A stretch of 64,000 nucleotides of DNA from Paraphaeosphaeria minitans (taxonomy: Eukaryota > Ascomycota > Dothideomycetes > Pleosporales > Didymosphaeriaceae). Under the pieces are notes generated by a model that saw only the letters and a list, made by a program, of their open reading frames with translations, was not told the DNA's origin and searched no databases. This document shows, one piece after another, positions 12,087 through 22,890 of this stretch. The stretch covers positions 310,001 through 374,000 of the forward strand of contig WJXW01000007.1 of NCBI GenBank assembly GCA_015832175.1, in the 5' to 3' direction. The position numbers and the translations under genes are program-made. Numbering within the stretch: the first letter of the stretch is position 1; every line of letters starts with the position of its first letter.

Positions 12087-13070
12087 GGTGGGCAATTGGC
12101 TTCGGGCGACGCTGGGCTGGTCGACGCGATGCTTGTCCATACAATCAACGTTCACCCGCGCCAAGCCGCTAGGGGCGGAGGAACCTTCGCGGAGCCGGAG
12201 CATTGCGGCTTAAGCCACGCCGCTCCACGCTCTCCGGCCATCATCACGATCAGTTTGCGAGACTCCTTCGCATCGTTGCAACGCTGAGCAGGCAAATGCA
12301 TGTCCTCGTATGCACTACCTGCGCGAGTCCGCATCGTGTTCGTGCCGTAACATCCGAAGCCCTTGTTCTTCCGGCTCCCTTTCCACTTTCTGAGCTATAT
12401 GAACGCTTGTTCAAGTTACACGCGTGCTTCCAATCAGACGCAGAATGCAGTTCCTGTCCCATTGGCGGTCGTTATGCCGCGCCTCGCCCCTTCCGCCCCC
12501 GTAGCAAAAGCATTGTACATGGAGACAACACTGGACGTGCCAATGTCTTCTAGCAGTCCAATCCGATGTCCATTGATGTCCTCTCGTTGGGTTTTATCCA
12601 TTCTTTGAAGTCCCCTCATTGGGACATATTCATTGAAGTCCCCTCGTTGGTTCATATCGAGTGAAGTCCCCACATTGGGCCTCGTACATCGGAATCCAAT
12701 CAAAAAACAACAATCCCCAGCGCGTGTATTGGTTTTGCATCGATATCACAAGAGTCGACAGTCACCAAGTCGTATCTACACACTGAGTGATCGCCCACGT
12801 AACTCGCTCGTCGTCTACGGCGCCTGCCCCGCACTAACAGCTGCCTCCAACACCACTTTCGAACGACATCCCGCACTACATTTCTAAGCGTGGCGATGGC
12901 CGCTCCTACGGCCCACAATTCTCGACTCGTTTGTGACCAGATATAGGGCGTAGCCTATCTTTTCCGGTGCCGATATACCTACATAGTAACGGCCAACTCC
13001 ACCACGTAAACTCTCGTTCCAGCCACCCATTCATTTCGACAGAACAAGACGACACGCCCCGTCCTTGACA
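12087..13070. other. Divergent promoter region, Mss51-like / aldolase
   Basis: About 1 kb lies between two diverging genes. It contains a short minisatellite (12572-12690) and no supported coding region. Confidence 0.6.
12572..12690. repeat. Degenerate ~29-bp minisatellite (4 units)
   Basis: Four imperfect copies of a unit built around TTGAAGTCCCCTCATTGG occur with a period of about 29-30 bp. The core GTCC(C/T)C(T/A)C(A/G)TTGG is best conserved; the spacers have drifted. Confidence 0.8.
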
Positions 13071-14186
13071 ATGGCACCCTCTGCGATCTCAACAGAAGCT
13101 ATCCTCACTACAAAGGCCAAACAGCCCATTCCCAAGTCGAAAGACGACCCCGCGAAGCCCCAGACCGCACTCCAGGCCATCTCCCAAGGCACATCTCTCC
13201 CCAGTATCCCCTCTTTTCCCAGCTTCGCATCCCACCGCGCCTGGCTCCTCGCCCACATGGCGGGCGCGTTTCGCGTGTTCGCGCGCAAGAACTTTACCGA
13301 GGGAATGAGCGGCCACATCAGCGTGCGCGATCCGGAGTTCCCGCATGCGTTTTGGACGAATCCGCTGGGGAGGCATTTTGGGCTGTTGAGGGCGAGCGAT
13401 ATGGTGCTTGTGGACTATGATGGAAAGGTGAGTTTAGTTGTGGGTTGTAAATGTGTGTGAGAATTGACGATGGTAAGGTTGTTGGGGGCAATAGGGGGAG
13501 GCCGGCGAATGCGGCGGGTTTTTTGATCCACAGTGCGGTGCATAAGGCGAGACCGGATGTGCATGCCGCGTGGTGAGTGCTTGCGACTTTCCTTGTACCA
13601 TGTATCCATGGTAAAGGAAGTATTTGGATGGAAACTAATGATGGACGAACAGCCACTGCCATGGCATCGCAGGCAAGGCCTGGTCTACCTTCGGCAAGCC
13701 CCTCGACATGATTAATCAGGACGTAACATACTTCTACGGCGACGCGCAGGCTGTGTACCGCGACTTCGGCGGTGTCGTTCTCTCCCCTGAAGAAGGCGAG
13801 AAACTCGCTGCTGCGCTTGGCCCAAAGGGAAAAGGCCTTATCCTACAGAATCACGGTTTGCTCGTAAGTGACTCGCCTATCCGAGATGTGTTCACAGTTT
13901 TGCATACTAAGGGGTTTGACAGACGGTGGGCGGCACAGTAGATGAGGCTGCGTACCTCTACACGTTGATGGAGAAGTCCTGCGACGTGCAGCTCCGCGTC
14001 GAGGCTGCTGCGGCTGCGGGGTTAAAGAAAATCATTGTGGATGACGAGGCTGCCGAGTATACATTTCGTATGTCGAGTGACCCCGAGGCGCTGTACTGGG
14101 AGTTCCAGCCGGACTTGGAGTATGAGTATGAGATGAGTGGGGGTGTCTTTGAGGATTTTGTCGTGCGGGAGGTACTGTTGGATTAG
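13071..14186 (+). CDS. Class II aldolase/adducin family protein
   Basis: Predicted exons are 13071-13427, 13478-13572, 13653-13863 and 13923-14186, giving 308 residues with consistent phases. The domain is complete: [68 protein letters not shown], then the HxH metal site in [13 protein letters not shown] and the third ligand region LQNHGLL. Family members are zinc-dependent aldolases or epimerases acting on phosphorylated sugars; fungal paralogs like this one mostly have no known substrate. The second acceptor (TAAG before GTTGTTGGG) was chosen because it alone keeps phase and yields [10 protein letters not shown]. The N-terminal 50 residues are low in complexity. Confidence 0.88.
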
Positions 14187-14859
14187 GGCGGCACGGTGAC
14201 TGATACGAAAAGTAGGGATATATACGCAACTGACCATATCCTAAACTACAACACAATACCTTATTAGAAGTATGGTTAATTAGGTTTGCATAGATCACAC
14301 TGGGGCTCCCGTTTTCATCATCGGTCACTGTGGCGGAGAAGTCGATGTGAATAGATTTCTTCTTTATCCAATCTTCTCCATTCCATTTTTTTATAATTTC
14401 GCGTTTGTTGGCTATTGCATCGAAGCGCTGTTGCTAGATTATTGCCTAGTGTTCAGCGCGCCGCTCCTCTGGGGGCCAGACTGTCGATCTGTCAGACTCG
14501 GAAGGATTGAGAGGGCTGAGAGGGAGAGAGTGAGAGCATTCTGTGCGGGCATTTAGAATTAGGGCTGACAAAAATTGCTCAAGAAAAGGCCAGTCTGTCG
14601 AGAGAATACCTTTTCGCTCACAGCTGGTCAATTGGTAGAGGAGTCCCGTCCATGTTTCGCATCGGGCAGAAGCCCACGCCGTCTAGACCACTGACATAAA
14701 ACTATCTGCATATAACGCGGAACCCACTTCTGCAGGCCAGGAAACAAGGCGGGCAGGCACTAACACTGACAAAGCCGTCACATCCCCCTCGGATCTTCTT
14801 CACAAGCATGCCAAAATGACCGATTCCTCTAGAATCCCTAGAGCAGTTTCCAGAAAATC
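14187..14859. other. Intergenic, no gene seen
   Basis: A stretch near 14630-14690 looks like a tRNA D-arm but lacks a tRNA body (see rejected list). Confidence 0.5.
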
Positions 14860-14934
14860 CCACTGTTACCACCCCAAGCAAAGGCTCATGCACTCCTCAA
14901 TTTCCGACCTCGGTCGCCCGGCGCCACTGCAGTC

Positions 14935-15460
14935 GTCCCTTACGCCAATGGCTTCTTCGAAGACATCGTGTGCGCCTACCAGCAAGATCTGCCCCTTGTG
15001 CTGTGGCCGGACGATGTGTGGCAGGCCCTCATCACGCAATTTAGATTCTACATCAATGGACATGCAGAGGAGCTGCGAGAGAAGTTCTTCGCGTATAAGG
15101 GCAGGAAGGAGGTTGTGCTGGAAGAGCCGCCGAGATAGACTCCGTGGGATATCGACGTGGGGAAGATGGCGCGGAAGCTGAGCTGCCTCGCTGAAGAGCA
15201 GCTTCCGGATGAGCAGATCCGCGATTGGACTGTCCCGGACTTCACACGATGACAGAAAACGATGCTCGGAACCATGCAGAAGTATTTCGACTACCGTGGG
15301 GCCACGGGCTGCGGGTTTCCGCCTGTCACGCCTGTTGCACACGCGGAGCGCAACGGGTGCGGCACGCCAGATACATTTTCTGGATGGATGCCGGTATTTG
15401 CATTGTGGCAGGTCGACAGGACCCGGAACCTGGGCCCGATGGTGCGGAGGATGGGGTAAT
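14935..15460 (+). pseudogene. DUF4419 pseudogene
   Basis: One frame reads like the N-terminal half of a DUF4419 protein: YANGFFEDIVCAYQQ, WPDDVWQALITQFRFYINGH, AEELREKFFAYKGRKE, later WTVPDFT, MQKYFDY and SGWMPVFALW. It is interrupted in frame by TAG at 15136 and TGA at 15250. A large part of the normal middle is missing between the PPVTP and SGWM segments, and the tail ends at TAA near 15458. I found no short introns that would remove both stops. DUF4419 proteins are common multicopy fungal proteins of unknown function, so a decayed copy is plausible. Confidence 0.65.
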
Positions 15461-15967
15461 TTGTACCCCAGCTGGTGCTGGATGGGCAGACGTATCAGAG
15501 GATCCTACAGGACACTGTGCCGCACAGGCTTGTTACGCGTGCCTGTTGTCATAAGGCACAATGAATTGTTTTACTACCATGCTAAACTGACGGCTGGGAG
15601 AGTGGGTATGAGTGTTGTTAGTGGAAACGAGAAGGAGACGACGGTATAGCCGAGGAATGGGCTGTGAATGGTGCTCTGTGGTGTGATATGTAGGGTAGCA
15701 GAGTAGCAGGGTAGCTTATGTTAATAAACCTTAAACAAAACTGTTAGGATCAAGGATTCGCGGATTACTTCCTAAACTGGTAGGTAGCTAACTGTAACCT
15801 AATTCTTAGGTGAGCCTGCACTAACTTTAGGTCAGGCTGACGTGGCTACTCGCGCTAGCTGTATTGACAGGATGACCGTACATTGAGTCTCGCGATCCTA
15901 TGTTCATTGAATTGACGACAAAGACCTACATTTCCCCCTCCCGCGCTTCTATACTACTGCCTTCACC
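15461..15967. other. Upstream region of nitronate monooxygenase
   Basis: AT-rich stretch (about 15670-15800), with TAGGTAGC at 15782. No coding signal. Confidence 0.5.
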
Positions 15968-17292
15968 ATGGCTCTTGCCCCGCTGTCAACCCCTTTAACC
16001 AATCTTCTCAATATCCAGCACCCAATAATGCTGGCAGGCATGGACCAAGTAGCCGGTCCCGAGCTCGCCGCAGCTGTGACTAATGCGGGTGGATTTGGGA
16101 CCTTGGGCGGAGCACGGTACACGCCCAAGATGCTGCGCGAGATGATCGCAGAGATGAAAGAGTTGCTGAGGAATAAGAATGCCCCATTCGGAGTGGACTT
16201 GCTACTACCGCAAGTTGGCGGGAGCGCGAGGAAGACGAATGTGAGTCATGTCCACTCGGTAACTGAGACGACGTGCAAGTTCTATGATGCAAGTCTTTCT
16301 TGCTGATAGAGGATTGTAGTACGATTATACGAAGGGGAATCTGAATGAGCTGTTAGACATTGTGATTGAGAGCGGAGCGACGCTCTTCGTGTCAGCTGTG
16401 GGTGTGCCTCCACAATGGGCGATAGAGAAAATACACAAGGCTGGAGTGTTGTAGTAAGCGCACCGCCGTAGCTTTCTGATTGCAATCCACTGACAGATCA
16501 AAGTGGCAACGTGATCGGCCATCCAAAGGTATCTCGAGCTCACCCCACAAACGTCACTGCAAGCTCCATACTTACTCCCGCAGCATGTCCACAAGGCCTG
16601 CCGTGCAGGGGCAGACATCATCATTGCACAGGGCGGCGAAGCAGGCGGACACACCGGGGATATAGCCACCAGCGTGCTAATCCCCGCCTGTGCCGACATC
16701 TGCAAACAATACGTCTCCCCACTGACCTCCAAGCCCGTGACCCTCGTCGCAGCAGGTGGCATTAACGACGGTCGGAGCGTCGCTGCAGCCCTCATGCTAG
16801 GCGCTAGTGGTGTGTGGATCGGCACACGCTTCATCGTCTCGAAGGAAAGCAAGGCATCCCGAATCTTCAAAGACCAGGTCATCGCTGCAGATTACGATAG
16901 TTGGGTCAAGTTGCCCGTCTGGAGTGGAAGGCCGTTAAGAGCGCTAAGGAACCCGTGGCTGACCGACTGGGAGGTCAACCGCCAGCAGGAGATAAAAGAA
17001 CTTATGGACAAGGGAGTCGTGCCATTGGAATTTGAGTTGGACAAGTTGCACAAGGCGGGCAAGTTAACAGATGAGATCGAGGATGCCGCGGCGTTGAGGT
17101 AAGGGGTTGCGCGGTCTCCATTACCTACGTTGCTGATGCTGACGTCGTGTGTGCAGGCCGATTGGCGTAGTCGGAGGATCGGTGAACAAGTCTGGCCAGT
17201 CTGCCCAAGAGATCGTAGATGAGATTGTGCAAGAAACCGTTATTGTTTTGAATAGCGCGGCTTCATTTGTAAATCCGGTGGCAAAGCTGTGA
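15968..17292 (+). CDS. Nitronate monooxygenase (2-nitropropane dioxygenase family)
   Basis: This FMN enzyme oxidises alkyl nitronates, such as propionate-3-nitronate, to carbonyl compounds. Predicted exons are 15968-16240, 16320-16453, 16504-16528, 16584-17098 and 17157-17292, giving 360 residues. One exon is only 25 bp. Family landmarks in order: HPIMLAGMDQVAG, NAGGFGTLGG, NAPFGVDLLLPQ, NVIGHPK, the FMN/catalytic motif AQGGEAGGHTGD with the catalytic His, VAAGGINDGRS, and LMLGASGVWIGTRF. The AAG acceptor before the micro-exon is the only one that gives NVIGHPK in phase. A CAG 6 bp earlier would shift the frame. The product is probably cytosolic or peroxisomal; the sequence shows no presequence. 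Confidence 0.9.
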
Positions 17293-18660
17293 AAAAGACG
17301 TGCGAAACGTAAAAGTCGATAGCATCCATAACGTAGTTTCCGTATCAGATGTGGCAAATCTCTTTCCAATCTGGTCAAGGTTTTTCCTCGGAACTCATCA
17401 AATTTAGCCAACGTCTCCTCTCCAACCCAGAACCCCATCTCGTCCGAAATCGCCTGCGAACTAGAAATCAATTCCCCCAAGAACCCAACTGTGTTAGTCT
17501 TGAAAATTGGTCCTAATAGTGTTGTGTCTTCGGCAATCATGATCCACCAGTCGTGTTATTTCCTCCACCACGAATAAAGCAGTGGAAAACCTGGCGACAC
17601 AGCGACAAAGCGTGCAGCGATATACAAAGTCATAAATAGATTTCCATTTAATAGCAAGTCAGTGGGATTACAAATCAATTATAAGCGGTATATTGCAAAA
17701 CCCATCCAAAGATTTAGTCGTGGAGGTTCCACGTGCGTTTACAAAAGAAATTCCTTACCCACCAAGACTTTTAAACTCGCAGTATGTCCTTCCGTCACTA
17801 ATGCTAACATGGCCTAGCTCGTAGGATAGGTAAATGTCCGGTTCTACCCTTTGTACTGCGAGTTTGTGAGCATGACTGAGATTTCTAATCAGAAATGTTG
17901 GTGCCATTGTTGACGCATTTGACAAACATCTCGTCGGTAAATGTTGCTCATGGTGGCTATTATTGAGATAACAGATCCTTGTAGTCCTAGATTACATATG
18001 CGTAAAGCTCATGCGCATGTCTGTAGTCGAAAAGATACTGATCGGCGGTGAAATGGCGGCATCAAGCAGGATCGATACGACTGGTAGATCTTAATTGCGC
18101 GGGCCGATGTTCCTTGGGAACATTACCAAAGTGTAAAACCGTGTTTCACAATCACCAAGGAGCCTCAAACTACCAGCTGGAAAGTCAATGTACCTTATCC
18201 TATCTACTATTATTACTATTATTACTATTAATATTACTATAACTATCATACCACCAACCGTCCAAAAACTTATTACAAAATCTATCTAACACCCTGGATG
18301 TCCACAACACCTACATAACCAGGTAAAATACGGCAACGCCCGCCTCAAACGTCCCCATCTTAATATGATTGTCGGCCAAACCACCGTGATTGAATCCGCG
18401 TCCACATATTACAAAACAAAATTATTAAAATCATCTAAAAGAAACTAAAAAAAGAAAAAGAAGCCAAATCCAAGGACCCCCCAGCAAGCCTAGTAGGCGG
18501 GTATCACGAACGACTCGAGAACTAAATACGCCAAAGATTCGTACAGCAAAAGTGAAACGATCCAAACGCGGAAAATGAAGCAGTGGCCTCGATGTCAGGT
18601 CGCGCTTACGTGAAGAAAACCAAGCCAGCATACAAACATCGCACCACGGGATGCATACAA
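17293..18660. other. Intergenic between convergent genes
   Basis: This is the 3' flank of both the nitronate monooxygenase and the histone deacetylase gene. It is AT-rich and includes an ATT/ACT trinucleotide run at 18204-18247. Confidence 0.6.
18204..18247. repeat. (ATT/ACT)n trinucleotide microsatellite
   Basis: About 14 imperfect triplets of the TATTACTAT type lie in the intergenic region. Confidence 0.8.
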
Positions 18661-21600
18661 TCAGTGCATGGGCGTCCTAGGCACCTCCCAAACATCCTTG
18701 GGCTCAACCTTCGGCTCGACCTTGAGTTCGGTGCTGGGCACAGCGACAACGTCGTTCGGACGCGGCGCAAACGGAATAGTTCCACTCGAAGAGAACACCG
18801 GAAGAGTATTACGCGTACCTGCTGCGGACATTGGACGGTTGGAGTTCATTGCCGCAGGCACGTGAGTAGGCGCTGGGACAGGCGTGACACTGTTCGGTGG
18901 AAGCCATTGCAGCGCGGTCTGGACTTGGGTCTCTGATGGCGGTGGCGCCGTTCCGAACGTTTGCGTATTATAATTGATAAACCCGTTCATGTTGGTCGGC
19001 GGAGGAGGTGGGGGTGTGTCCGGGCGAGCTGGCGAAGTCGTCAGAGCAAGCGGTTCTGCCTCCACAAAGGGCGGGACAGGTAGTTGTTCAGGCGTGACAC
19101 TCATTTCCATGAGCTCAGTCGGGGGCTCGAGCATGCCGAGGGATTGGCGAGGAGATTTGATAGAGCTCTCCCCAAAGGCGACAGGCTCGTTCGGTTGCCC
19201 TGCCACTACAGGTACCACCTCTGGAACAATCGGTTTTGACTGCTTCATAGGCGTGATAGCTGCTACCTCAATCTCTGGTGCTTGCGGTGCAGCAATGGGA
19301 ACGGGAAGCCCAGCTTGGCTCACGGGAGATGGAGGTTTTATATTCTTCAGAGGTCGGCCTAGTGCTTTCTTCACAACAGGCTTAGTCGGCTTTAAAGCAG
19401 GGCCTTTTCGCGTAGTCTTTGCCTTCTTCTCCGCCTCTTTCGCCTTTTCTCTGGCATCATGCTCCTCCTTGGACGGCATGTTCAGTTTGACACGCTGGAC
19501 ACGAGAGGTGAGCTGGTCCATCTCATTTTCTTTCTCCCTGTCAGTAGAAGGAGCTGTTTTATTCAAATAAGTAGAAGATACCCAGGGGGCAGGAGGCCGG
19601 ATCTTGGGAATTCGAGCCGTTGCTGCTGTGCTCGGGGCCCTAGCCTTCTTCACCGGAACACCCGAAGTGCTCGGAGCAGGGATTGCGCTGCGCCTGTTCG
19701 GGATAACACTAGAAGCACGACTCGTACTCTGGCTCTCAGTGGTTGAGCCAACGCTTGACGCGATACTCATGCGTCGGGATACGCTGCGCTGCTTGGGCTC
19801 AGGCTCGATGCTTGCCAGAGGGAAGTCGGCGATTGTCTGGCGGCGGCTTGCTCGTGACGCAGCTCGTACAGACTCATCGCCCGAGCCATTATCAGCGTAT
19901 GATGTTGCAGCAGGCTTCCTCCCACGAAGCTGACGGCCTGAAGGATCAACATGAACCGATGTCAACACGGGTGCAGGCTTCTCCTTCTTGACCTTAGGCT
20001 CAGCCAACTCCTCGATTTTGTGGCTCTTGGTCTGCCTATCGGCGGGTACGAGCAACTGACTCAATGTATGGGCTGCGGTGGCCCAATCAACTTCAGGCGG
20101 AGGTGGCGGTGGGGCTGCTCAAGGTTAGTTTTGAACCCGATGATGTAAGGCAATTACAGTGCTTGGGAAAGATTTTGAGTACTCTGTGTTGCCCTAGGAG
20201 GAGCAATGCAGCACCAAAACTTTTGACCCAGCACTGTACGATGGAGACTTACCTGGAGAAGCTGAGCGTGATGGTGTGTACCTTCCTGACAAGCTGCGTT
20301 GCAGCTTTGATGGATCGACGACCTTGGCAGTAAAGGACTGAGTCGGTGATGAGAAATGCGCCGCAGGTCCTGATCGCACCTTCTTTGGGATGACATTTGG
20401 GGGCGGAGTTACCAGGTTCTCCAGCTCTGAGAGGCGGGATTCATGCCACCAGAGAGGGTCGTAGATGACAGGGGTCAACCCAGGCTCCGCATGACTCGTA
20501 AGCATGTTTTCATCTTGCACATCCGGCCCATTCATTGCATTGTGCAAGTTGAGAGCAAGGCTCGAGATAGGAGCGTTAGCGAACACCTGGCCGTCGCAAA
20601 GTCCACTGAGATGGCTAAGCACTCCACTGGACAATGCGCGATCACTATATCCGCCCTCCAGGACAGAGATGATGCGCCCATCTACGCCGGTGTCGAGTTC
20701 TTCGGCGAGGCGGACCACATCCTGTGTGAATCGAGCGTAGAATTCTGTGGGCACATTGACTGCATGGCGTTGCATGCCGCCGGTTTCGTGCTCACTGGCG
20801 TCGAAGCCAGCAGAAAGGAAGATGGCGGCCTTCGGCGCGGGGTGGTTTGGAGACTTGCGTAAGCGGTTGGTGTGGTGTTTCAAGTACTTTCGCGCCTTGT
20901 CGAGTAGTACCAAATACTTCTCCTCGTAGATCTGCCAGAACTCTTCGACGGTCGACCACGTCTCTAGGTGAATGTTCCAGATAGACTGACCATGCGCGTT
21001 GTCGATACAAAGACTCGCGGCTTGCACTTTGATGTCGTCACCATCTTCGCAGGGAAAGGAATTGATGTCGTGTAAGCTGAAATAGCCAATGGAGGTCTTC
21101 TTCCAGCTCGCCACGTTCTTGTGCATTCCCTGGACCTTTTTGTTGCGGGCCCACGTGATGTCCTGCGAGCCATCCCCATGATGGAGATCGAAGTCGATGA
21201 TGGCCGCGTGCGTGAGCCCGTGGTTCATCATGGCGTGCTCGATCCCGATGTGTACGTTATTCAACCAACAGAAACCGGAAGGCCACTCAGCAGAGCAATG
21301 GTGACCAGGCGGACGGATGCACACGAAAGCGCGCGACACGCCATTGTCCAGGCTAGATCCCTGGAACACGGCATCCACGGCATCAAGTACACCGCCTATG
21401 GCTCCTTGTAAGGCATTCCGTGATTCCGAAGAAAGGTACAAGTCCATGGGATGGAATGCGTCCTTAGGCGGCTGCCCTGGCATCATTGGCGGGTCTCGCG
21501 CAAGCTCCTTTCCGGTGGATGCGAGCTTTTCGCCAGCGTTCTCGCACAAGCCGTTCAGCTCTTCCATCCATTTCGTCCCGTGTACGTTTGTGACGACCTG

Positions 21601-22331
21601 CGAGTCCAGCCCCACCATCCTGGATGTCTTGCGGATCTTGAAGGGTATCCGTTGGGGCGCATTTTGATCTGGCCGCAGAGGGTTGCTGCCCTCCATGTAC
21701 CGCTCTCCCAAACGTACGTAGGCAATAGCTATGCCTCGCACGCTTGCAAGCATACGCTCCGGTCGCTCCATGATGGTAGCCAGGGTTGCTTTGTTAGTCT
21801 TGGGGCGCGCGTAACGATGGCCGTAGCATTGGTCGTGGATAATGACGATGGTGCCTGCATTCGCGGCACCGGCCATGCCTTGATGCCGTGCCAGCTCTTT
21901 CCTGAAGCATTCTTCGGCAATATCGCAGGCGCGGGGCGGTGGCTTCTGCTCATGCTGGGGGGCGAGCGGGGACGAGGGCACGTTCAGGGCAAAGGACCCG
22001 CGACGGGAGCCGGGCTGGACGGGGCTGGATGCGGCACCATTGCGCAAGGAGAGGGTCGAAGATTTCCTAGACATTGTCAGTCGGACGGCCTGCAAACAGC
22101 GTATCACGGGGTTACGCACCTGCCCAGCGCAGGCGACTCGGAGCGACGCTGGCTCATGACGCTGGACGACCGGCTCGGCGGCGAGGGTCTTTTGAGTGTA
22201 GCTGCAGAGGGGCTTTGCGGCCGGGGAAGATGTACGCTGCTGGAGTGCAGTGACATGCGTTTCAACGACTGGGAGAGCAGCGTGGCGTCGGCGTTGTTTG
22301 TTGACGCGCGATGACCAAGGTGGTTGTCCAT
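18661..22331 (-). CDS. Hos3-type class II histone deacetylase
   Basis: A zinc-dependent lysine deacetylase of chromatin or cytoplasmic proteins. Transcribed exons are 22331-22120, 22066-20253 and 20117-18661, giving 1160 residues. The catalytic domain spans about 140-600: HDQCYGHRY, the His pair in RPPGHHC (about 322-328), the zinc/charge-relay motif DFDLHHGDGS (about 362-371), LSAGFDASEHE, and EGGYS with the catalytic Tyr. The C-terminal 500 residues are disordered and rich in Ser, Pro, Lys and Arg, with several KK/RR clusters, as in Hos3 orthologs. Start 22331 (MDNHLGHR) is preferred because its 53-bp intron joins in phase to KSSTLSL; the competing upstream frame is lower-quality sequence. 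The second intron ends at GAGCAG, a tandem acceptor. Confidence 0.88.
20115..20120 (-). other. Tandem splice acceptor in histone deacetylase gene
   Basis: On the coding strand the intron ends ...TTGAGCAG followed by CCCC. Splicing after GAG or after CAG both keep phase and differ by one Ala residue, an NAGNAG-type site. Confidence 0.5.
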
Positions 22332-22890
22332 GACGGGAAGCTGCGCTTGCGCCCGGGCAACGCGACAAACTGTTTGCGGGAATCCAACTCGAGTGCAATC
22401 ACGATGTCCTCTCCATGGGTTGAAGGACAAGCAATGATGGCGTCAAAGCTGCCCGCGCAACTCCAAAACAGGACGCGGCTCGCTTAAACCAGCGGCAGCG
22501 GCTGTCATCGCCGATGGCATCCTAGGCGCCGGTAGATAGGTAGGGCTGATCCACCCGCATATCGACGACTCAGTTTCGAGGGTCCATCCCAACCAGGACC
22601 GACCACTAGATATCTACCTATTACCTGCATCACGCCCTTCGGGTTTGGGACTGGCAAACACCAAACGCTTGCAGGTTGAAATGTCACAACGCACGACGCA
22701 CGAAACAAAGGCTCTTCTAGGTAAATACGTGCCCGCCCAATCTTCACCCTACGGTACTGCATGGACCCGATCGGTTGTGGAATTTCCTGCTATGATTACA
22801 TGTTTGCTCATTGTAGTGCACGCGCCCTTTGGATTGAGACACACCAGAGTGCCAAAAAGGGCCGGTGTACCAGGTTTTCCTCCTCATCCT
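22332..22890. other. Upstream of histone deacetylase, 3' of next gene
   Basis: Contains the deacetylase leader and a TAGGTAGG element near 22537. No gene seen. Confidence 0.55.

Noticed and set aside
14625..14695. tRNA-like stretch (GGTCAATTGGTAGAG)
   Set aside because: The D-arm-like part is there, but the T-arm-like TTTCGCATC is only about 20 bases downstream and no acceptor stem or anticodon arm folds.
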